DNA from: Arachis hypogaea
Taxonomy: Eukaryota > Streptophyta > Magnoliopsida > Fabales > Fabaceae
Length of the DNA stretch: 64,000 nt
Direction of reading: 5' to 3'
Assembly (NCBI RefSeq): GCF_003086295.3
Contig: NC_092045.1
Span: 26,230,890-26,294,889 of the forward strand
Position 1 is the stretch's first letter, and every line of letters begins with the position of its first letter. The translations under genes were made by a program, and so were the position numbers. Below, one piece after another: positions 11,721 through 23,840 of the stretch. Below the pieces are notes generated by a model. The model saw only the letters and a list, made by a program, of their open reading frames with translations. It was not told the origin of the DNA and ran no database searches.

Positions 11721-14543
11721 AAAGCTCTCTAGTTACTATTCTATCATCATACACTACGATTTTACGGAATCAATTGCTATAAGATTGAGTTTCTAGTGTT
11801 ATGTGTCGCGATTAGTGTTGCTGTGGTTACCGCGGGAGTGGCTTGGAGCAGAGATTGCGGTTGTTGGTGATTTCGGTTTAAGAGAGGAGGTCCCCGTGAC
11901 GCGTTTGGGTTATGATTTTGGCGTTTTGAGGTAGGGGTGCTTTCCAAAAACTATGTTTTATGTATTGGAATTATTACATATGGATACTGATGTGAGATAA
12001 TGTATTTGGTGATTGTATAAGTCTTATGTGATGTTGATTGTCCTGGATGAATGTAATTACATGTTTGAATGGATTATTATTTGGTTTTGATGAATGGATT
12101 GTTGTGCGATTTTGTGAAACGGAATGCTTTTCAAGTTGATTCTTTTAAAGAGTTGAGATCGAGTTTAATCCATTGAGAATTGATTTAAGTTGAATGGATT
12201 TTCTTAAGAAGGTGAAAAATAGAATACACTCTTGAATTCAGCCTGGCTTGCTTTAAATGATATGGTTTTTGATAAATGGTTATTACTGAACCGTTTCCTT
12301 GAAACTTTAGAAATGAGTTTATTTGGCTGATAATGGCTTGATTTTTGAAACGGTTTTCTTGAAATATGGTATTGAGATTGACTGTTGAATTTTGGCTTGC
12401 CTTTGAACTGATTTTGGATTTTGAGCTGTTGAAAAGGATTGTGGAATGGTTTTATTAGGACCCGAACCGGGTGGCAAAGTCCAAGTTTTAGGGGAGATGC
12501 TGCCGAAATTTCTATGAAATCCGAGTCTTTATTGAAATATTGTTTGGAAAAATGATGAGTTAAAGACTTCTACTATTTTATTTGAATTATCAAGAAAATG
12601 ATGATTCATGCTTTTGAAATGAATTATTAAAGAGGAAATTGTGATTTAGTCTTGCTTCTTAAGAAAGGTATTATATTTCTTTCGAGAGAAAGTTATTTAG
12701 ATGAAACTTATGTTTTAAAGCTGTTTTAAATGTGACAAGGGCAATGCCTTTGAATTTGACTTGAGGTTTCAATTAGAGGAGTTTCAATGACTTTGAAAGA
12801 ACCTGAATGTCTATTGATAAGTTTTATTTTGAAATATTTTGAGAAAGGTTTTAAGTACTCTTTGAATTCTGAATTCTTGCAAGACTAAAACAATTTTGAA
12901 CGGTTGACACGTTCTAGAATTTATCATCGGGTTGAAGTTGGTTTTGCCTAAGTAAAGGAAATGGCTTTGAAAGAAGTAAATGATTACGTGACTCGATTTG
13001 GCTTAGATCCTATTTTATTACTCAAATCGGAAAGCCAAGGTTTTAATAATTTTAAATGAATTTGGCGAAATGAGTTATGTTATTCTCCCCTAAAGACTTG
13101 GGACTCTGCCGAGAAACTTTGTTATAAAATTCCACTGTTGGATAGATGATTTTGAATGTTTCAAAATGAGTCTTTAACTTTCCATGGTTATGGAAGTTTT
13201 GGAAAGAGGATGCCGAGAGTGGCATTATTTTTAAAAGGGGAATTTACCTTGAGTAAAAGTGGCTTATGAGCCTGAGATGATTTGAGAAATGAGATCTTTA
13301 AAGCCAAAGCTGAAAAGAGTTGAAACTTGATTTCAAAGTGAAATTAATTGAGAAAAAGTGATTTATGGTTTAAATGCCGATTTTATGAATTTGAAGATGT
13401 TGAATGGTGGAAGTGCTGTTTGTTATGGGCCAGAATGGCTGTGTATGATTATGAATATTGGCTGGTTCTGGATTGAACCGTGAGCCGGATGGCTGAGATG
13501 GATGTTGATCCATGGCTGAGAATGAATGTATATATGTTGAGATATTGATAATTTGTGATATTGCACTTCCACTATCGGAGATACGAGTTTCCCTGGGAAA
13601 AAGCAATGGCTAGACACCACGTGCACCAGGTGGAGACTCAAAGCTCTGTTGACCCTATGTCGTCAGGGTGGCCGGGCACTGTGAAATTCCTGGATGAGCT
13701 CACCCCCATAAATATTCACCAGTGAGGGTGATGGATATGGATCATGATTATGATCAAGTTTATATTGAGTATAACTCGAGTTGGGGAGACACGACAGAGG
13801 GACAGTCCAATGGTTAGCTACCAGGACTTGTCGGGTTGGCTCTATACCGACAGATGATATCATCAGTCACTAGGACAGGCAAGCATCATATGCATCTATA
13901 TGTCATTGTTTGGGTGTGCATATTGTACTTGGTTTGCCTTTGTGACTATTTGAGATTAACTACTACTTGTTCTACTTGCTGTAACTGTTTGTTTGTGCTT
14001 GAACTTCCTATCTATGTTTGCAACTGGGACTCTGTTGGTTTGTGGAGATTGGTTGTTGGATTAGATTGTTTGGGCCTAGGACCGTGGTTGAATTGAGATG
14101 GACCGATGGTTGGTTTCGATTGTGTTTCTGGTTTGGAAAAATATGAAAGGCTATTTTGGTTCAGTATAGATAAACCTTTTGAAAGGCTTTTGAGTTTTGA
14201 GAATTGAAGAGTTCCTCTTTCAGAAAAGATTTCCGACTTTACTTTTATTGTAAACCACTGCTTTTGAAAAAGAGGCATAAGACTGTTATTAATCACTGGT
14301 ACGATTTATCTTCACGTATCCTATTACAGTAATTCCTAAAAATCCTCTACTGAGAACCCTTTCGAGGAAGATGTTCTCACCCTCTATATTTTTTCCCTTT
14401 CAGGATTTGGGCGCAAAAGTCACGAAGAGTTTATTTAGTTGTTGTTGAGATACTCTGTATTGTTTTAGTTATGGTTTATTGTACCATCGCCTTATCTTGA
14501 TATATTCTATAAGAGGGATAGGAATTGTATTTGTTAATGCTTG

Positions 14544-14544
<1 letters not shown>

Positions 14545-14590
<46 letters not shown>
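14545..14590. repeat. (AT)n microsatellite in element B
   Basis: Uninterrupted TA/AT dinucleotide run just upstream of the 3' end of element B. Confidence 0.95.
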
Positions 14591-14593
<3 letters not shown>

Positions 14594-14789
14594 TCTTTGT
14601 GAGTTGTTATAAGTGTTTTGAATGTATGAAAGTACGTCGTATAGAAAAAATATTCTTGGAGCGGTATTGCGGTTTAAAGTTTTAAATAGGCTCATATTTT
14701 AGTATTAAATAGTACAAGAGTCATCGTAATGTCCAAACTATCAGAGCTGCGCAACCGGAAGCGTGAGCTTTGGTAGTTAAGGTGTTACA

Positions 14790-15600
14790 CATCGGCATTT
14801 GCACTATACTCTCGAGGAGTTGGTAGCGGCGGAAGGTCTAAAGGACTCAGGGGTCGCTTGCCATATACCACCTCGAACGGACACCTCCCTGTTGTTTGAC
14901 TAATGGAATTGTTGTAGGAGAACTCAGCTTGTGGCAAAACAAGATCCCACTGACGAGGGTGTTTTCCCACAAAACTTCGTAGCAGATTTCCCAGGCTTCT
15001 GTTGACCAACTCTGTTTGCCCATCCGTTTGCATATGACTAGCAAAGCTAAACTGTAGGTGAGTCCCCATTTTCCTCCATAAAGTCCTCCAGAAGTGACTC
15101 ATGAATTTCACGTCTTGATCTGAAGTGATTGTTTGAGGGATACCATGCAAGCGCACAACCTCTTTAAAGTACAGATCTGATACGTGGGAGGCATCATCTG
15201 TCTTATGACAAGGTACAAAATGAGCCATCTTTGAGAATCGGTCAACAACCACCATAACAGAATCCTTTTGCCTCTGTGTCCTAGGTAATCCCACAACGAA
15301 GTCCATGCTAACATCTTCCTATGGGGCCTTTGGAACAGGCAACGGCTTGTATAAACCAGTGTTTTGATTCCCACCTTTAGCAATGTGACAAATGTGGCAT
15401 CTCTGAATGTGTCGAATGACATCCCGCTCAAGTTTTGGCCAATAAAATTTATCTTTTATGAGAGCCAATGTTTTGTCCCTTCCAAAATGTCCTACTAATC
15501 CTCCATTATGGGTCTCCCGTATAATTTATTGGCGTAGTGAACAATGGGGAATGCACAACTGTTTGCCCTTGAAAAGATAACCTTCTTGAATGAAGAATTG
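14790..15600 (-). pseudogene. Integrase zinc-binding and catalytic core of element A
   Basis: The minus-strand frames give an HHCC-type region around 15330-15430 (CHICHIAK) and a DDE core: [22 protein letters not shown] with the first Asp, then a [13 protein letters not shown] segment with the second Asp, and [20 protein letters not shown] with the Glu. The catalytic triad therefore remains. A TAG at 15319-15321 stands where related proteins have Trp (KAPW), and a frame change near 15310-15430 divides the coding track. The protein stops in element B at 14789 and its C-terminal domain continues at 8734. It would have joined element cDNA to host DNA; the gene is dead here. Confidence 0.9.
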
Positions 15601-15604
15601 TTGA

Positions 15605-17240
15605 TAGGGTTATTGCAAGCAGCATGTCCAGATTTCTCCGAAATCTTGATCTCCCTCATATAACTCTCTTACAATGTCAAAGCCAACAACATTAATTTGT
15701 AAAGTGGAAAGGAGAGTGTGTCGTCGGCTTAAGGCATCGGCAACCTTATTTTGAGTCCCAGATTTGTGCTTAAGGAGAATTGGAAAAGATTGTCGAAACT
15801 CACTCCAAGTTGCATGGCGTCGATTCAACTTTTGTTGGGAGTTAATATGTTTAAGAGACTCGTGATCAGTAGACAAGATGAACTCCTTAGGCAATAGATA
15901 ATGGCTCCAGTGGCTTAATGCTCGTACGATTGTATAAAACTCCTTGTCATAAGTGGAATACTTCATTTTAGCGTCATTAATCTTTTCATTGAAGAAAGCA
16001 ATTGGTCGGCCTTCTTGAGAAAGTACAGCACCGATACCAACATTTGAAGCATCACAATCAACCTCAAACATGGAATCAAAGTTTGGAAGTGCAAGTACAG
16101 GAGCAGTAGAAATCCTTTCCTTCAATGCCTCAAAACTATGTTACACCTTAGTACTCCATGTAAAGGTATCATGCTTAAGACATTAAGTAAGTGGAGCAGC
16201 AATGGAGCTAAAATTCTTGATGAATCTCCGATAGAACGAGGCTAATCCATGGAAGCTCCTTTATATCATGCAACGTCTTTGGAGTAGGCCAATTAACAAT
16301 AGCATCAATTTTGCTATGATCCACCTCAATGCCTTGACTTGTCACAACATATCCCAGAAATATGATTCTATTCGTTAAGAAGTCACACTTTTTGAGATTA
16401 GCATATAGTTTTTGCTCTCGAAGTACCGCAAATACTAAACATAGGTGGACTAGGTGTTCATCATGATCCTTACTATATATTAAGATGTCATCAAAGTAAA
16501 CAACAACAAACTTCCCAATAAAGGATCGGAATACCTGGTTCATCAGGCGCATAAAGGTGCTTAGTGCATTACAGAGGCCAAATGGCATAACAGTCCATTC
16601 GTACAATCCATCTCGTGTCTTGAAAGCTGTCTTCCATTCATCACCAGGCCTCATACGGATTTGATGATAGCCACTCCTTAAGTCGATCTTAGAGAAGATA
16701 ACAGCACCATGTAATTGATCCAGTAGATCATCAAGTCGGGGAATAGGAAACATGTACTTGATGGTAATCTTATTCACAGCATGACTGTCAATGCACATAC
16801 GCCACGAACCATCTTTCTTTCGAACTAGCAGAGCAGGAACGGCACAAGGACTAGCACTTTCTCTGACTAGGCCTTTGCCTAGGAGATGTTTTACTTGGCG
16901 TTGCAACTCGTCATGCTCCTTATGACTCATACGATATGCTGGCTTGTTTGGGGTCACCGAACCAGGGACAAAATCAATTGCATGTTGAATATCTCGCATT
17001 GGTGGTAACCCGTTAGGGATCTCCTTAGGGACCACATCAGAAAATTCTTCAATTAAAGGCTTGACATCCTCATGCATGGACAAGGTCTCCTTGTTCTCCT
17101 CACAAATCAGCAAGAAACATATGAAGTTGAACTTTCGATGAGTTTTCTTAAGGTCTGACCTTGTGATTAAGGACAGCTCAACTTGCTTCTCGTACTCATA
17201 AGATCTTAGTGGAGTCAACACAATCTTCACTCCATCCTTG
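15605..17240 (-). pseudogene. Reverse transcriptase and RNase H of element A
   Basis: Minus strand, RT first. Residues resemble a Ty3/gypsy [22 protein letters not shown], then [33 protein letters not shown] and the catalytic [11 protein letters not shown] motif. The frame breaks near 16210, after a LGYVV…GIEVD block. The RNase H part (15610-16125) shows [41 protein letters not shown] and NKVADALSR, the expected Asp/Glu/Asp pattern of Ty3 RNase H. A stop at 16140 and the frameshift separate the two domains. Several positions usually conserved are changed (for example His where Arg is usual after CIDS). Confidence 0.92.
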
Positions 17241-17290
17241 AAGAAGGAATACGTATTCTTGAATCCGTCATGGACAACACGACGATCATA

Positions 17291-17700
17291 TTACCACGGA
17301 CGTCCTAGCAACAAGTGACATGCGTCCATTGGGATGACATCACACCATACCTTGTCTGTATATTTACTCCCAATTGAGAATTGAACGCAACATCGCCTTG
17401 TCACTTTGACCTCATTCCCTTTTCTCAGCCACTGCAACTTATAAGGGTGAGGATGTTCCTCAGTTGGAATCTTCAGCTTCTCCACCATATAAGTCGCAAC
17501 AACATTCTCACAACTTTCGGAGTCAATGATGACCTTGCATACTTTTCCTTGCGTAGTGCACCTTGTGTGAAAAATGTTATAGCGGAGCCATTCTTCATCT
17601 TCGGTTAGCATGGCAGTGTTCAAAATGTGATGAACCACCAAAGTTTCACCACAATCCGTTGGAACCTCCTCTTCAGCATCATAGTCAATATCAACCTCCT
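17291..17700 (-). pseudogene. Aspartic protease of element A
   Basis: The minus-strand frame carries a retropepsin-like domain: a CKVIIDSESCENVVA active-site region, a PYKLQWLRKGNEVKV block and the C-terminal MDACHLLLGRPW flap that marks retrotransposon proteases. The active site reads Asp-Ser-Glu where Asp-Ser-Gly is expected, a Gly-to-Glu change from one G-to-A substitution that should abolish activity. The frame stops at 17291, just after the conserved GRPW. Confidence 0.85.
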
Positions 17701-18708
17701 TCTCGAACTCTTCACTTGGCTCTTCATGGTCTTCTTCTTCAATTAGAGTGATAACTCTTCGATTTGGGCAATCAGCAGCAATATGCCCAAACCCTAGGCA
17801 CTTGAAATACTTTCTATTGGATTCAGTAGAGCGAGAAGAGTTGTGCTCCTTATTGGCTTGTGAACCTTTTAAAGGACTCGCCTTAGAGGATTGTTGAGGA
17901 GCCCATTTCTACTTTGGAAGATTAACCACCCCCCTCTCTTTTGAGAAGCGATTGTTCTTCTTCTGTGTTATTTGCCTTTCAACCTTCAACTCTAGTCTTG
18001 TAACATCATCCAGCGTCCAGAATGGTTGTATTTGGACAATGTTTGCAATGTCCTCATTAAGCCCTCCGAGGTAGCGAGCAACAGTTTGTTCTTCAGGCTC
18101 TTGAATGTCACACTTCATAAGAAGCTCTTCAAACTCCATAGTGTACTCCTCCACAGTCAATGATTTTTGTTTCAAATTGTGAAGTTTGATGAAAACTTCT
18201 TGCCTATAATGTTGTGGAAGGAACTTTTTTCTTAGTTCACGACGCATTTTATCTCATGTCTTGATCTTGCTCCGCCCTTCTCTTTCTCGCTGACGCTTGA
18301 GATTCTCCCACCATACTGACGCATGCTTCTTCAACTTGATTGCTACAAGCTTCACACGCTTATCATCTGGAATATCTTTCAACTCAAACATTCTTTTCAC
18401 TGTACAAAGCCAGTCAATGAAATCATCAGGTTGGAGTCTCCCTTCAAACTCAGGAATATCAATTTTGATTCCTAAGTCTTTAGCTTTCGTGTTGTTATGT
18501 CGTGCTCTCGTGTGGACAAATCTTCAAACGAAGAAGAATAATGAAATGGATTTCCATTATCCTCTTCGCTAGAAGGACTATCTTCAGTCTGGTTTCCATG
18601 ATTATGTTGAGCAGCATCATATTTTGCAAGTTGCTCTTGCAACTCCTTAACTTAACGGCGTAATTCTTCCACTTCAATTTCTTGAATAGTTCTATGCTTC
18701 GGATCCAT
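17700..18708 (-). pseudogene. Gag of element A
   Basis: Start chosen at the ATG whose complement is 18706-18708 (MDPKHRTIQEIEVEEL). The capsid-like region holds an IDIPEFEGRLQPDDFIDWL block, then MRRELRKKFLPQHYRQEVF and EYTMEFEELLMKCDIQE, typical of retrotransposon gag. Near 17760-17810 there is a CCHC zinc knuckle, but its first Cys is Tyr (YFKCLGFGHIAADC), a TGT-to-TAT change. In-frame stops occur at 18652-18654 (TAA) and 18254-18256 (TGA, where Trp is expected). The Athila complex C entered the leader 61 bp upstream of this start. Confidence 0.85.
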
Positions 18709-18769
18709 CTTTTACTACTATGCAATATGCCTAGATGTTGATGTTGTGATGATGATGAGGATGCACAAT

Positions 18770-20300
18770 TGATGAGCGGATATTTTGTACGCTTTTTGGG
18801 GGTAATTTCATGTAGATTTTAGCATGTTTTAGCTAATTTTTAGTAAAATAATATTAGTTTTTAGGCAAAAATCATATTTCTGGACTTTACTATGAGTTTG
18901 TGTGTTTTTCTGTAATTTCAGGTATTTTCTGGCTGAAATTGAGGGAGCTGAGCAAAAATCTGACTTAGGCTGAAAAAGGACTGCTGATGCTGTTGGATCC
19001 TGACCTCCCTGCACTCGAAATGGATTTTTTGGAGCTACAGGAGTCCAATTGGCGCGCTCTCAATGGCGTTGGAAAGTAGACATCCAGGGCTTTCCAGCAA
19101 TATATAATAGTCCATACTTTGCGCAAGGATAGACGACGTAACTTGGCGTTAAACACCAAGTTCATGCTGCTGTCTGGAGTTAAACGCCAGAAAAACGTCA
19201 TGATCCGGAGTTGAACGCCCAAAACACGTCATAACCTGGAGTTTAACGCCAAGAAAGGCCTCTACACGTGGAAAGCTTTAGTCTCAGCCCCAGCACACAC
19301 CAAGTGGGCCCCAGAAGTGGATTTCTGCACCAATTATCTTAGTTTATTCATTTTCTGTAAACCTAGGTTACTAGTTTACTATTTAAACAACTTTTACAGA
19401 CATTCCTTGTACCTCATGACATTTTCATATCTGAATTTTATACACTTTGACGGCATGAGTCTCTAAACTCCATTGTTGGGGGTGAGGAGCTCTGCAGCGT
19501 CTCGATGAATTAATGCAATTGTTTCTATTTCTCCATTCAAACGTGTGTGTTCCTATCCAAGATGTTCATTCGCGCTTAATTGTGAAGAAGGTGATGATCC
19601 GTGACACTCATCACCTTCCTCAATCCATGAACGTGTGCCTGACAACCACCTCCGTTCTACATCAGATTGAATGAGCTTCTCTTAGATTCTTTAATCAGAA
19701 TCTTCGTGGTATAAGCTAGATTGATGGCGGCATTCATGAGAATCCGGAAAGTCTAAACCTTGTCCGTGGTATTTCGAGTAGGATTCTGGGATTGAATGAC
19801 TGTGACGAGCTTCAAACTCCTGAAGGCTGGGCGTTAGTGACAGACGCAAAAGAATCAATGGATTCTATTCCAACCTGATTGAGAACCGACAGATGATTAG
19901 CCGTGCTGTGACAGAGCATAGGAACGTTTTCACTGAGAGGATGGGAAGTAGCCACTGACAATGGTGACGCCCTACATATAGCTTGCCATGGAGGAACTTT
20001 GCACTTTTCCATGGATGGAATATTACATTACAGGAATAAATCAGACAAAGCATCTCCAAAACTCCAACACATTCTCCATTACTGCACAACAAGTAACGCT
20101 GTTATTCTCTTTTATTTTTATAATCAAACCTAGTAATTTCATTAAATCCTTATTGGCTTCCTGACTAAGATTAATAAAATAAACATTGATTGCTTCAAAC
20201 CAATAATCTCCGTGGGATCGACCCTTACTCACGTAAGGTATTACTTGGACGACCCAGTGCACTTGCTGGTTAGTTGTGCGAATCACAAATTCGTGCACCA
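18770..20300 (+). repeat. LTR 1 (5' LTR) of the Athila dimer
   Basis: 1,531 bp, TGATGAGCGGATATTTTGTA to TTCGTGCACCA. It carries four dyads with GG positions at 19145, 19176, 19207 and 19238, exactly 31 bp apart. It differs from LTRs 2 and 3 at several shared sites (for example CAATGG for CAACGG near 19061 and ACATATAGC for ACATACAGC near 19974). A TATTTAAAC motif near 19380 may be the promoter. Confidence 0.95.
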
Positions 20301-20306
20301 AGTTTT

Positions 20307-20324
20307 TGGCGCCGTTGCCGGGGA
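20307..20324 (+). promoter_or_regulatory. Primer binding site, tRNA-Asp, copy 1
   Basis: TGGCGCCGTTGCCGGGGA, six bases after the LTR end. This is the tRNA-Asp complementary site characteristic of Athila elements. Confidence 0.92.
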
Positions 20325-21272
20325 TTGTTGAGTTTGAACAATTGAAGGCTTATTTTATTTCTTAGATTAGGAATATAGTATTGATGTTACAGAGTCATTA
20401 AATCTGAGTCCTTTATTCCCTTTTCAAAATATTTTTCAAAAATATTATTTTTCTTTAGTAATTGTTAATTCTTCGTGAGTCTAGTGTCTTGTTCTAAGTT
20501 TGGTGTCAATTGCATCTTTTATATTTTTCTTTGAAATTTTCGTGTGAGTGTCCTTTGTTTTTCCTTAATCTTCAAGTTGTTCTTGTCTATTTTTCTTGTT
20601 TGATCTTTAATTTTTCTTGTTCTGAGTCTTTTCTTGTTTTTCTTGTGCTTTTTCAAAACAATTGTTATATTTGCTGCCCATTTGGCTAGAATAGAAGGGT
20701 CATATTCTTGATAAGGGAGCACCAATACTTTTGAAAATCTTTTTCAAAAATAATTTTTCTTGATTTAATCTAGTGCCAAACTCTAAGTTTGGTGTTTTCT
20801 TGTTAATCTTTTTACAATTTTCGAAAATTTATTTTGATTTTCTAAAAATTTTAAGTTTGGTGTTTTTTCTTTTGTTCTTGGTGTTCTTGTGAATCTTCAA
20901 GGTGTTCTTGAGTTTTTCTTGTGTCTTGATCTTAAAATTTTTAAGTTTGGTGTTCCTTGGTGTTTTCCCTCCAAAAATTTTCGAAAATAAGGAGCACTAG
21001 ATCTAAAAATTTTAAGTCTTGTGTCTTTTGTGTGCTTTTCTCTTTCATCATAAAATTCAAATTCAAAAATTTTATATTTTCTAACTACGTTTTCGAAATT
21101 TTTCTTAAAATTTTTAGATTTTAATTTCATTTCTTTTCGAAAAAAAAAATTTTCTAAAAAAAAAAATTTAAATAAATATATTTTTAACTTCTTTTTATAT
21201 ATTCCATTTTTATTTATTCCACTACTATAAAATAAATAATAGCAACATACATATCATCTCTTTTATTCCATT
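20325..21272 (+). other. Leader of Athila copy 1 with repeated AAGTTTGGTGT motif
   Basis: Non-coding, T-rich leader. The 11-mer AAGTTTGGTGT occurs at 20496, 20785, 20853 and 20943, the same 11-mer that forms the polypurine-tract end before the LTRs. The leader precedes the gag ATG at 21273. Confidence 0.8.
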
Positions 21273-23840
21273 ATGGAATTAAATGGGAATGATCAGTCCA
21301 AGAGGACTCTGGGGTCATATGCTAACCCCGCTACTACTTCATATGGGAGTAGTATCTGCATACCCTCCATTGGAGTTAGTAGCTTTGAGCTGAATCCTCA
21401 GCTCATTATCATGGTGCAGCAAAACTGCCAGTACTCTGGTCTTCCACATGAAGAACCTACAGAAAATCTGGCACAATTTCTGCAAATTGCTGATACAGTA
21501 CATGATAAGGAAGTAGATCAGGATGTCTACAGATTATTACTGTTTCCATTTGCTGTAAAAGATCAAGCTAAGAGGTGGTTAAATAACCAGCCTAAGAACA
21601 GCATAAAAACATGGAAACAGCTGTCAGAAAAATTCCTGAATCACTATTTCCCTCCAAAACGGATGACACAGCTAAGGCTAAGCATCCAAGGCTTCAAACA
21701 AGGAGATAATGAATCCCTTTATGATGCCTGGGAGAGATACAGAGAGATGCTAAGAAAATGCCCCTCTGAAATGTTTTTAGAATGGGTGCAATTAGACATC
21801 TTCTATTATGGGCTTACAGAAAAAGCTCAGATTTCTCTAGACCACTCAGCTGGTGGATCTATACATATGAGAAAAACAATTGAAGAAGCTCAAGAGCTTA
21901 TTGATACAGTTGCCAGAAATCAGCATCTGTATCTAAACAGTGAATCTTCTATGAAAGAAGAAGCTAAAACAGTAACTGCGGAACTCAGTCCGGTGGATCA
22001 GGCTAATGAATTTAATCAGCAATTAGACTTTCTAACTCAGCAGCTAGCCGAATTCCAGGAAATACTACAGGAAACAAGAATGGCTAACAGGAATATGGAA
22101 GTGCAATTAAAACAGACAGAAAAGCAACTGTCAAAACAAATAGCAGATGAATGCCAAGCAGTTCAATTAAGAAGTGGGAAAACATTAAATACCTCACTTC
22201 AAAGCAGCAGGAAGCCAAGAAATGAACAGATATCTACTCAAAATCCCTCTGAGGACAATCAGAGCCCAGAGAGGAATGAAGCTGGCGCTGAACGCCCAGC
22301 CCATGCTCATTCCTGGCGTTCAACGCCAGAAACAAGCATGGATCTGGCGTTGAACGCCCAAAAAGAACATGGTTCTGGCGTTCAAACACCAGTAACAAGC
22401 AAGGAGGTGGCGTTTAACGCCACTCCAGCTTCCACACCTGGCATTCAAATGCCAGTGGGTGATCAGGCACATACAAGTACTGATAACAATCCTTCTAAAA
22501 AGGCTCCCCAACCCACTTCTGTAGGTAATAAACCTGCAGCAACTAAGGTTGAGGAATACAAAGCCAAAATGCCTTATCCTCAAAAACTCCGCCAAGCGGA
22601 ACAGGATAAGCAATTTGCCCGCTTTGCAGACTATCTCAGGACTCTTGAAATAAAGATTCCGTTTGCAGAAGCACTTGAGCAAATACCATCTTATGCTAAG
22701 TTCATGAAAGAGATCTTAAGTCATAAGAAGGATTGGAGGGAAACTGAAAAAGTTTACCTCACTGAAGAATGCAGTGCAGTCATTCTGAAAAGCTTACCTG
22801 AGAAGCTTAAAGATCCTGGGAGCTTTATGATACCATGCACTTTAGAGGGTGCTTGTACCAAGCAAGCTTTATGTGATCTTGGGGCAAGTATCAACCTAAT
22901 ACCTGCATCTACTATCAGAAAGCTTGGTTTGACTGAAGAGATCAAACCAACCAGGATATGTCTTCAACTTGCTGATGGCTCCATTAAATACCCATCAGGC
23001 GTGATTGAAGACATGATTGTCAAGGTTGAGCCATTTGCCTTTCCTACTGACTTTGTGGTGCTGGAAATGGAGGAGCACAAGAGTGCAACTCTCATTCTAG
23101 GAAGACCTTTCCTAGCAACTGGCCGAACCCTCATTGACGTCCAAAAAGGGGAAGTAACCTTGAGAGTCAATGAGGAGGAGTTCAAGTTGAATGTTGTCAA
23201 AGCCATGCAACATCCAGACACCCCAAATGACTGCATGAGTGTTGATATTATTGACTCTCTGGTAAGAGAGGTCAATATGGCTGAGAGTCTCGAATCAGAG
23301 CTAGAGGACATCTTTAAAGATGTTCAGCCTGATTTGGAGGAATCAGAGAAGATAATAGAACCTCTGAAAATCCCTCAAGAAGAGGAGAAACCTCCAAAAC
23401 CCGAGCTCAAACCATTACCACCATCCCTGAAATATGCATTTCTGGGAGAAGGTGATACCTTTCCTGTAATTATAAGCTCTACCTTAGAGCCACAGGAAGA
23501 GGAAGCACTAATTCAAGTGTTAAGGACACACAAGACAGCTCTTGGGTGGTCCATCAGTGATCTTAAGGGCATTAGCCCAGCCAGATGCATGCACAAGATC
23601 TTACTGGAGGATGACGCCAAACCAGTGGTCCAACCACAAAGGCAGCTGAATCCAGCTATGAAAGAAGTGGTGCAGAAAGAGGTCACTAAATTACTAGAGG
23701 CTGGGATTATTTATCCTATTTCTGACAGCCCCTGGGTAAGCCCTGTCCAAGTCGTCCCTAAGAAGGGAGGCATGACAGTAATTCATAATGAAAAAAATGA
23801 ACTAGTTCCTACACGGACAGTTACAGGGTGGCGTATGTAA
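21273..23840 (+). pseudogene. Athila gag-protease (plus N-terminal RT) open frame, copy 1
   Basis: An 855-codon frame from the ATG at 21273. A gag capsid region spans about residues 50-190 (LFPFAVKDQAKRWL, NHYFPPKRMTQLR, SLYDAWERYREMLRKCP), followed by a coiled-coil-rich stretch. A low-complexity region of about 60 residues is encoded by six 31-bp dyads. The aspartic protease lies around residues 520-660, with active site CDLGASINLIP and the flap block LILGRPFLATGRTLIDV. The frame then enters the RT N-terminus (SDSPWVSPVQVVPKKGG). It ends because of a 5-bp insertion next to the [11 protein letters not shown] motif (GCGTATG-TAATG-TGCATT) that copy 2 lacks. Gag packages the element RNA; the protease would process the polyprotein. 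Likely inactive as a full polyprotein. Confidence 0.93.
22282..22455 (+). repeat. Dyad array inside gag, copy 1 (six units)
   Basis: Six CTGGCGTTNAACGCCAG-type palindromes have GG positions at 22284, 22315, 22346, 22377, 22409 and 22440, a spacing of 31-32 bp. The array is translated as part of gag in rotating frames. Confidence 0.93.

Larger units (their letters stand above)
8735..14789. mobile_element. Element B: long solo-LTR-like or LARD-like insertion in element A
   Basis: Begins TGTAAGACCCAGAACC and ends GGTGTTACA, i.e. TG…CA ends of a style common in legume Ty3/gypsy LTRs. The flanks are CATCA (8730-8734) and CATCG (14790-14794), a 5-bp duplication with one difference. Removing the insertion rejoins the integrase frame of element A. 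Without the nested solo LTR D it is about 4.5 kb. I find no gag or pol domain and no repeated terminus inside, so a giant solo LTR fits best; a large derivative without coding capacity is the alternative. The 10860-11700 part is GC-rich, and near 14400 it has the pyrimidine-rich, CAGG-containing segment usual near such LTR ends. Confidence 0.75.

Noticed and set aside
22320..23311. Minus-strand open frames opposite Athila gag-protease
   Set aside because: They mirror the coding strand and appear identically opposite copy 2; antisense shadows.
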